From the NCBI RefSeq assembly GCF_021347895.1, contig NC_067127.1, positions 17,766,984-17,830,983 of the forward strand: a stretch of 64,000 bases of DNA, read 5' to 3'. Below, piece by piece: positions 40,700 to 64,000 of this stretch. Source of the DNA: Acanthochromis polyacanthus (lineage: Eukaryota > Chordata > Actinopteri > Pomacentridae). A program made the position numbers and the translations under genes. The notes beneath the pieces are model-generated. The model was not told the DNA's origin. It saw only the letters and a program-made list of their open reading frames with translations, and ran no database searches. Position 1 is the stretch's first letter. The number at the start of each line of letters is the position of its first letter.

Positions 40700-41106
40700 T
40701 ACACAATCTGTATAATAAAGATTTATTATACATTCTATGGTCACAAGTGCATTTTTATATTGTTGCGTTAAATGTCTACTTCGGGTCCTGTACTTTACTC
40801 ATAGTTCTAAAGAATTTGTTTTTGATGTTTATAAAAGGAAGTGCTTCACTTGTTGGAGATGGCGTTACTTTGACGTGTAATGTGTAAGCGAGATTGCAAA
40901 TGGGTTGACTGGCTTCTCTTGTATACTGTAAATTATAATTAAACCAATTCTCCAACACAAAGACCGACCTCACAGAGAGATTTGCCAAAGCTCCCACTGC
41001 TTATGAACGCAGCACCGGTGACGTCTACCCTGTGGGCGTGGTTTGGTATCCAGCAGCACTGCCCGGTCACCTGGCAAACTCAGCTGCTGCCGTCTGATTA
41101 TCAAAG
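40700..41106 (+). promoter_or_regulatory. ate1: ate1 5' flank and 5' UTR
   Basis: Sequence immediately upstream of the ate1 ATG is non-coding, more GC-rich from about 40970, and carries no recognised gene. The promoter and transcription start must lie here or a little upstream, but no core element is distinct enough to place. Confidence 0.35.
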
Positions 41107-58258
<17,152 letters not shown>

Positions 58259-59132
58259 GTACTGCATGATTATCATTATGCACCTGGTAGGGAACCGCTG
58301 CACACGCTGAATCCAGCTGCTTGCTGCTTTTCCCTGTTTGATGTAGTTTTATTTTAAACAAGCACCCTGGACTTTGGGAAATTATAGTGGTCATTTTGTT
58401 ACTGTATTGTTGGGAGTTGTGGCGATTTTTGCACTAAATAAATTAAGTCATCATTAAAATATTTGGAAAAGTAACTGATAATGAAAACGTGAGGCAATTT
58501 GAAAATGAATAGTTAATACATTTATTCTGCTGTCCATCATGCAAGCAGTCCATGCACCACTGGGAGAATTGCAGCATTCAGTGGTCCTGGTTAAATCATT
58601 AATGTGTTTTCTCCGCATGTTTTTGTTTTATGTAAATTGTAACATTTTGCTAGTTTATATGCTGTGAATATGAAGCAGTGTCCATTAATGAATCATGAAG
58701 GGGGATGTGAAACTTCACCCAAATGGGGATTCATAAAATTTAAAAATGAATTGAGTAAATATAGTAAATGATGTGATAAACTATGTTTATGCACACCTCA
58801 GTTTCTCCACATTATATATTAATAAAAGAAGAGAAAATAAAGTCTAGTCAGGAACTGCTGGACAACCTGAGAAGGCCTGTTGTCCCTCTGGGCTGGAAAC
58901 AGTCTCCTCCTCCACCCTCCTGCCAGCAGGCCACAGTAAATTACTGAATTCTCCAGCTTGTAAAAAGTTAGGTAATTAATAAATAAAAGCCGTCAGATTG
59001 GGCAGACTGTGGCAGATTCTTTCCTAGTGCCATAACATCAGTTTTATTAACAGGGAGTGTGTGGTTGTGTGTGTGCTTGTGAGCAAGACTTCAGCTCAGG
59101 GTATTAAATGTGTTACATATACATTTATACAC

Positions 59133-59336
59133 ACACTACCAGTCAAAAGTTTGGCCACACCTTCTCATTCAACACTTTTTATTTATTTGTAATATTTTAT
59201 GAAATTATATAATTTACAGCATAATTCCATATGCATTCTTTTAAAATTTGATGTCTTCAGTGTTAATCTACAACGTATAAAATAATTAAATAACCGTTGA
59301 ATGAGAAGGTGTGTCCAAACTTTTAACTAGTAGTGT
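59133..59336. mobile_element. Tc1-type MITE
   Basis: The ends CACTACCAGTCAAAAGTTTG and AACTTTTAACTAGTAGTG are inverted. Inversion continues through GGCCACACCTTCTCATTCAA against TTGAATGAGAAGGTGTG. It is about 204 bp with no ORF, typical of a short non-autonomous Tc1 derivative. Confidence 0.75.
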
Positions 59337-60158
59337 ATAGAAATGAAATGACTGTGCTGTAGATTAAACAACACTGCTAAGTTTTTTTTTTTTTTTTTAT
59401 TGGACTATAATTATTATGGTAGCATGTTGCAATACATACACACAGCCAATACAATCCAGAGGGTGCAGAAACTGCTGGACATTCTCTCTGACCTGAAATA
59501 ATGTGATTTGTGTGTTTTTTTTAGGACCTGTTTTGCTGCAGTTAATTTATACAAGACCAGGCCCTAATTATTCCCGCTCAAACAAATTTGGCTTTATTGT
59601 ATTCCTCTTAGTTGGACTGCCGTGACACCCACTCCCAGAGCCCACAGTACTAAACACTGCCGATTTTATTCTCTTGCCCGTCAAGCTCCTGGTTAACTTG
59701 CCTTTTTCCTTCCCAGAAGCCTCGAGCCCCCCACTGTCCTGTGGCATTCATAAAGAAAAGGGGAAACACATTGTTGATGTGGTGATGGTACAGTTTGGTG
59801 CCATGCCATTCGGTGCCTGCTGCTGCTACTTAGGAAGTTGGGTCATTTAGTATTTGTAGAGGTATTTATTAATCCATTAAAGTATTACCTAGGGACAGAG
59901 TCTGGATTACTGTCATCCTGGGTCAGAGCCAGGTGATTGGAGAAATTGTGTGTGTGCAAGTTGAATTGCCCTGCCAAAATTGTACAATCATTAGATAGTA
60001 CAATGTCCTAGAGGGGAATGGCTTTGCTTGTTTAGGGTTGTATGCATTTCCTGTCATACCATGACTGGAGGCAAGCCAGACATTATTCTGTCCACATCCA
60101 GTCATTGTGTCTTGACAGGGTTGGAGCACATACTGGCAATTATTTAGACACTTATGCG

Positions 60159-60162
<4 letters not shown>

Positions 60163-60214
<52 letters not shown>
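60163..60214. repeat. (CA)n microsatellite
   Basis: An uninterrupted CA run of about 26 units in the ate1 intron after the second alternative exon. Confidence 0.97.
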
Positions 60215-60217
<3 letters not shown>

Positions 60218-60849
60218 ACTTATTGGTCTTAACTATTGTGCTGAGCCATGACTCTAAGTTCCTGCACATGTGGCATTCATTTTCAGGAAAACAAATCCTG
60301 TTAAATCTGTATTTACGCTCCTTGGCCAGGACCTTAACCAAGACACTTGAATAAAAAAACGATATGGAAAAAGCTTAGAAATGGCAATAAAATTCATCAA
60401 TAAAAATGGAAGAACTGAATGAGGAAAAGTAACTGTTGGCACCGTTTATCTGAAGGCAATTAGCAGCACGGTTATGCACAATAAAGGCATTCAGTACAAC
60501 CGACAAAAGGGCATTACCCAGCTCCTCTCATTGCAGGACTCAAAGCATTTTGTTTATTATTGTCCACTGAGCTTTGCAATCCAGCTAAGTTTCTGGGGCT
60601 CCATTATACACTCCGAAATAAACAATGATCCAGTTAGCAGAAGTTTAGCAAAGGGAAAAGAACAAGTATTTGGGTTGTTTTAATTATTTAGAGTGTTAGA
60701 GAGAGAATACAGGCACTGTGTCGCTCAAATAAGTACAGCAATTTGAGTGAGTAAAGAGCACAATGACGAGAGGTCTAAGTAGCAATTAGGCTTAAGCAGA
60801 TGTGTGTGTTTATCCGTACTGTATGTGAGTGCGTGCGTGTGTGTGTGTT

Positions 60850-61087
60850 CTTGCTACATTGTGAGTACCATTTTCTGCATTTAACTATCAAAGTGAGGAC
60901 ATTTTGGCCGGTCCTCACTTTGAAACAGCCATGTTTGAGGGTGAAGGCTTGTTTTTAGAGAACAGGTATGAATTGAGGTTTGGCTAGGGTAAGGATTAGG
61001 GTTAGGTGATCAGTTGTGATGGTTAAGGTTAGGGTAAGGCTCTAGGAAATGCATTACGCCTATGGATGTCCTCACTAAGATAGAAGT

Positions 61088-61121
<34 letters not shown>
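60850..61121. repeat. Dispersed repeat with GGTTAGGG-like core and (GT)n tail
   Basis: It contains CAAAGTGAGGACATTTTGGC with the inverted GGTCCTCACTTTG close by, then GGATTAGGGTTAGGTG and GTTAAGGTTAGGG units, GTCCTCACTAAGATAGAAGT and a GT run. Known fish repeats have this plan; it is not a telomere. Confidence 0.5.
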
Positions 61122-61124
<3 letters not shown>

Positions 61125-62708
61125 AGATGGCTGCGATGGCTGCTTGCACTCCTAATCGTACACAGATGAGTGTTTACTATAAGAAAGGGAGAGTTAGAGA
61201 GGAAGTGATGGACTCCATGTGTTGATGGTAGATGCAGGCGTTCCAGAAAATACTTTGGATATGGCTGCATGTATGTGTTGCTGCATTGAAGATGGAGGCA
61301 GAGATTCGTAATCACATGTGTGTCACATTGCGGTCTTCATGCCCAGTGACTGTGCCTACACATTAGACTGTCTGTCTCTTGCAGAGTCTATATCGATGAG
61401 CATGCTAGTGTGGTGTGTTTGTTCGTGAAAGCAGAGGGGTCGACCTTGCTGGGCTCCAGGAGAGCAACCTCAGCCAACCAAGCAGGGCTGACACACCAGA
61501 GAAGGGCTCTAGTTGTAAAGGAGGTGGAGAAAGGACTAAGGAAGGGAGGTGCTCAGAGCTGGCACATGCATCCACATGAGAATTTGCATGCATTAAAAGG
61601 CATAAATGTACACGCACATTTCCCTAATCAAATAATACAGCATTTTACTACAAGGTCAGTTTGTGATTCTCAGATACACACGCACAGCAGCCAGCATTGT
61701 AGCATGGCTTCTATAAATGATGTCATCTAATAACGGCAGCTGTTGGTAAACCATTTTGTTTTCGTGTGTGTGTAAGTTTTAAACAAAAGTTTCAGTTGTG
61801 CCCTTGAGCAGTACTGCATGTTGGGAGGCTTTGCTGTTGGTAATTTGTTGACTGGCAGAGCAGTAGTCACTGCTGAGGTAGGAGTGGAAAATTACACTTT
61901 ACTGGCATGGTTACACAGGTGGGGAACTTGACAAGCATTTTTTCGCATGAGCAAAGATCATTGTCGACTGAGCAGATCTAGTCACTACTGTTAGCACATT
62001 GCTCAGAGGCAGGAGAAAAAATGCAGAAAGTATTCTTCTGTTTACCAAATGAATAGAGTTCAATTGAATCTGTCTTAAAGAATTTACATTGTTTGAATTG
62101 CATGCATTTAGTCGCTATTTGAGTGTTCCTGCAAAAAGTTTAAAGTGCCTTTGGCCATTGACAATGTAAGGTTAAAATACCGTTGTAGTATTTGTAGAAT
62201 AGGAATTAGTCATATTTGCTCTGTGTCTGAGTTGTTCTGTTCTTCCCCTCTTCCTCTGCAGTCCTCTTCACCCTGGTGTGAGGTTGAGCTGAGGGTAAAG
62301 GCAGTGTGCAGCATCTTGATATAGTATTCAGCACCACAGGGAGCACCATTTGTGAGACTTTTATTGCTCTCAACAACACTTTTCAGCAAGAAGTGCATGC
62401 AGTTTTGCAGAGCATGAATTGTTGTTTTTTTTTAAGCTCCGAGTTCCGTACTCTTAATCTTCTTACACAGTCCTCATAATTTACAGATTTGCTTATTTTT
62501 TTATGGCTATGACTGGATAAATATTTTATGGTTTTAGTGACTTTTCTGATGAGAATCCAGCTGGAGTTTAAAAGTTTGAAAAGCAGTGTAATTGGTCGTT
62601 TGCTTCAGTCAAAGGTAAAATAGAAAAGACAGAAAACAGTCCATCATGATTTGAGCACTTTTCTGCCAAACCTCAAATGCAGTGCACTCCTTTGTTGGAG
62701 AGTTTCAC

Positions 62709-62709
62709 C

Positions 62710-62800
<91 letters not shown>
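62709..62800. repeat. (AC)n microsatellite
   Basis: About 90 bp of pure AC units, the longest dinucleotide run in the window. Confidence 0.98.
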
Positions 62801-63199
62801 GCTTGTGACAGACAGAGAAACACACTCCTTTGGATGAGTTCAGGCTACTGGCAGGATTTGAAGTTGCACCTCAGCCAGGACTGCCCCACCTAGTGAACCA
62901 TGCCTTCAGCAGTCATCACTGTTACCAGCTGTAGTGCTGCGCGTATACTCATTCACGGAGGATGTTGATGGGCTTGTGGGAATTTCCAATAACTCCTAGA
63001 GAATGTAGGTTCTAATTAGAAGGAAAGACGCATATCACTCTCAGTAGAGGCAATACAGAGCTGCTACATGTGCAGGATTCATCAGTGAGCCAAGACTCTA
63101 TGAAAAGCTAGTCCTGTCAGTGATCAAGACGGAGTGAAATCATGAGTGGCAGATTTTTTCCAATAATAATAATTATGCTAAAAAACTATTTTTTTTCTT

Positions 63200-63645
63200 G
63201 AGGACTGCATAGTGAGTCAGTGGTGAGCACCGTTGCCTCGTAGCTACAAGATCCACGGTTTGCGTCCCAGCCTGGGATCTTTCTGCATGAAGTTTGTTCT
63301 CCCTGTGCACGTTTTCTCTGTTTGCTTTATAACACAAGGGCTGTTTATGCAAATTGTACATGAGTGATGAATCCTTGAATCTATCATTAGAGCCCAATTG
63401 AAGGACAGATGGCTACTCTGGCTTCCTCCCACTCCCTTGATGATTCTGTCTTGATTGTATCATGGTTCTGTCCATAGGTGTGAATGTGAGTGTGATTGTT
63501 TGTCTCTATGTGTAGCCCTGTGGTAGGCTGGTGACCTGTCCAAGGTGTCCTCTGACTTCACCCTAAGTCAGCTGGGATAGACTCCAGCCCCCCGTGACCC
63601 TAATGAGGATTAAGCGGTGTATAGGTGATGAATGGATGATGTTTA
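63200..63645 (+). repeat. tRNA-derived SINE-type repeat, plus strand
   Basis: The head GTGAGCACCGTTGCCTCGTA and a B-box-like GTTTGCGTCCC are followed by TTCTCCCTGTGCACG. A segment of about 90 bp not expected in the family (63318-63410) interrupts it, then GGCTTCCTCCCACTC, GGTGACCTGTCCAAGGTGTC, GCTGGGATAGACTCCAGCC and GATTAAGCGGTGTATAGGTG. Same family as the copy at 26868-27101. Confidence 0.65.
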
Positions 63646-64000
63646 TTGGCTTTATTTATTCTATCAGCTTCCAGGATATAATGCAGAGTGTTGGATCAGA
63701 TTGATATATCAGTTTTTCAAAATACTGGGCAGATGCTGACCTTTCAGCACAACTCAGTTAATGGCCTGTTAATTAGAATAACTATTAGTAAGCCCTTGTT
63801 TGTCCAACTGAAGCAGGACTCTTTGAGTGTGGGAGAACAAATACAAAACAGAGACTATCCAATATAAATATATTGTTAATGGCAGAACCATTGGTTAATG
63901 AAGACTGTCATCATGTAAACTCCTATTTTGTGAATTGTGTTACATGAATACAATTCAGAAGTCATATGCTCTCATAAATTCAGTCTTCATGATGTACATG

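Larger units (their letters stand above)
58259..64000 (+). other. ate1: ate1 intron downstream of the alternative exons
   Basis: It contains the MITE, microsatellites and repeats listed separately. Outside them I see no supported exon. The remaining ate1 exons (catalytic C-terminal domain) must lie beyond the window. Confidence 0.5.

Noticed and set aside
61405..61730. Overlapping ORFs of 106 and 70 codons
   Set aside because: No splice signals in frame with ate1, no domain, and open frames on both strands suggest chance.

Overview
The window reads as nuclear DNA of a bony fish, probably a percomorph-type teleost. Genes are split into many short exons with consensus splice sites. (CA)n and (CTTT)n microsatellites are abundant, Tc1/mariner, hAT-like and Penelope-like elements are present, and a TRIM gene shows a fish-type 96/234/23-nt exon series. 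Four vertebrate gene families can be identified directly from protein motifs. Their human counterparts ABLIM1, HABP2, ALDH18A1 and ATE1 all lie on chromosome 10q, so this looks like a conserved linkage group.

Layout. 107-9484 (+): 3' end of ablim1, with cassette exons, an 8-nt microexon and a GC splice donor, ending in a villin headpiece. 14678-16204 (+): coiled-coil plus B30.2 half of a TRIM-like gene with no RING/B-box exon found. 18294-21791 (+): complete habp2 (three EGF modules, kringle, trypsin-like protease) with an unusual His/Arg-rich N-terminus, followed by a decayed copy of its last exon at 22240-22400. 22883-25637 (-): complete RING/B-box/coiled-coil/B30.2 TRIM ligase. 26056-26460 (-): an unassigned 405-nt exon. 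28.1-30.9 kb: an island of three mobile elements (TTAA-flanked TIR element, inverted-repeat-bounded 52-bp minisatellite, Penelope-like fragment). 32483-38634 (+): complete aldh18a1, encoding mitochondrial delta-1-pyrroline-5-carboxylate synthase. 41107-58258 (+): 5' half of ate1 (arginyl-tRNA-protein transferase), continuing past the window.

The genes are not an operon and do not form one pathway: a cytoskeletal adaptor, a secreted protease, ubiquitin ligases, proline/ornithine biosynthesis and N-degron arginylation. The richest biology is in alternative splicing. Two tandem 129-nt exons of ate1 encode alternative versions of one segment. Two donors 6 nt apart in aldh18a1 match the known Val-Asn isoform switch. 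ablim1 carries several phase-neutral cassettes. I found no wholly new multi-gene system. The best candidates for something undescribed are the foldback minisatellite element, the His-rich habp2 N-terminus and the orphan exons. Exon boundaries were read by eye from splice signals and reading phase, not from transcripts.
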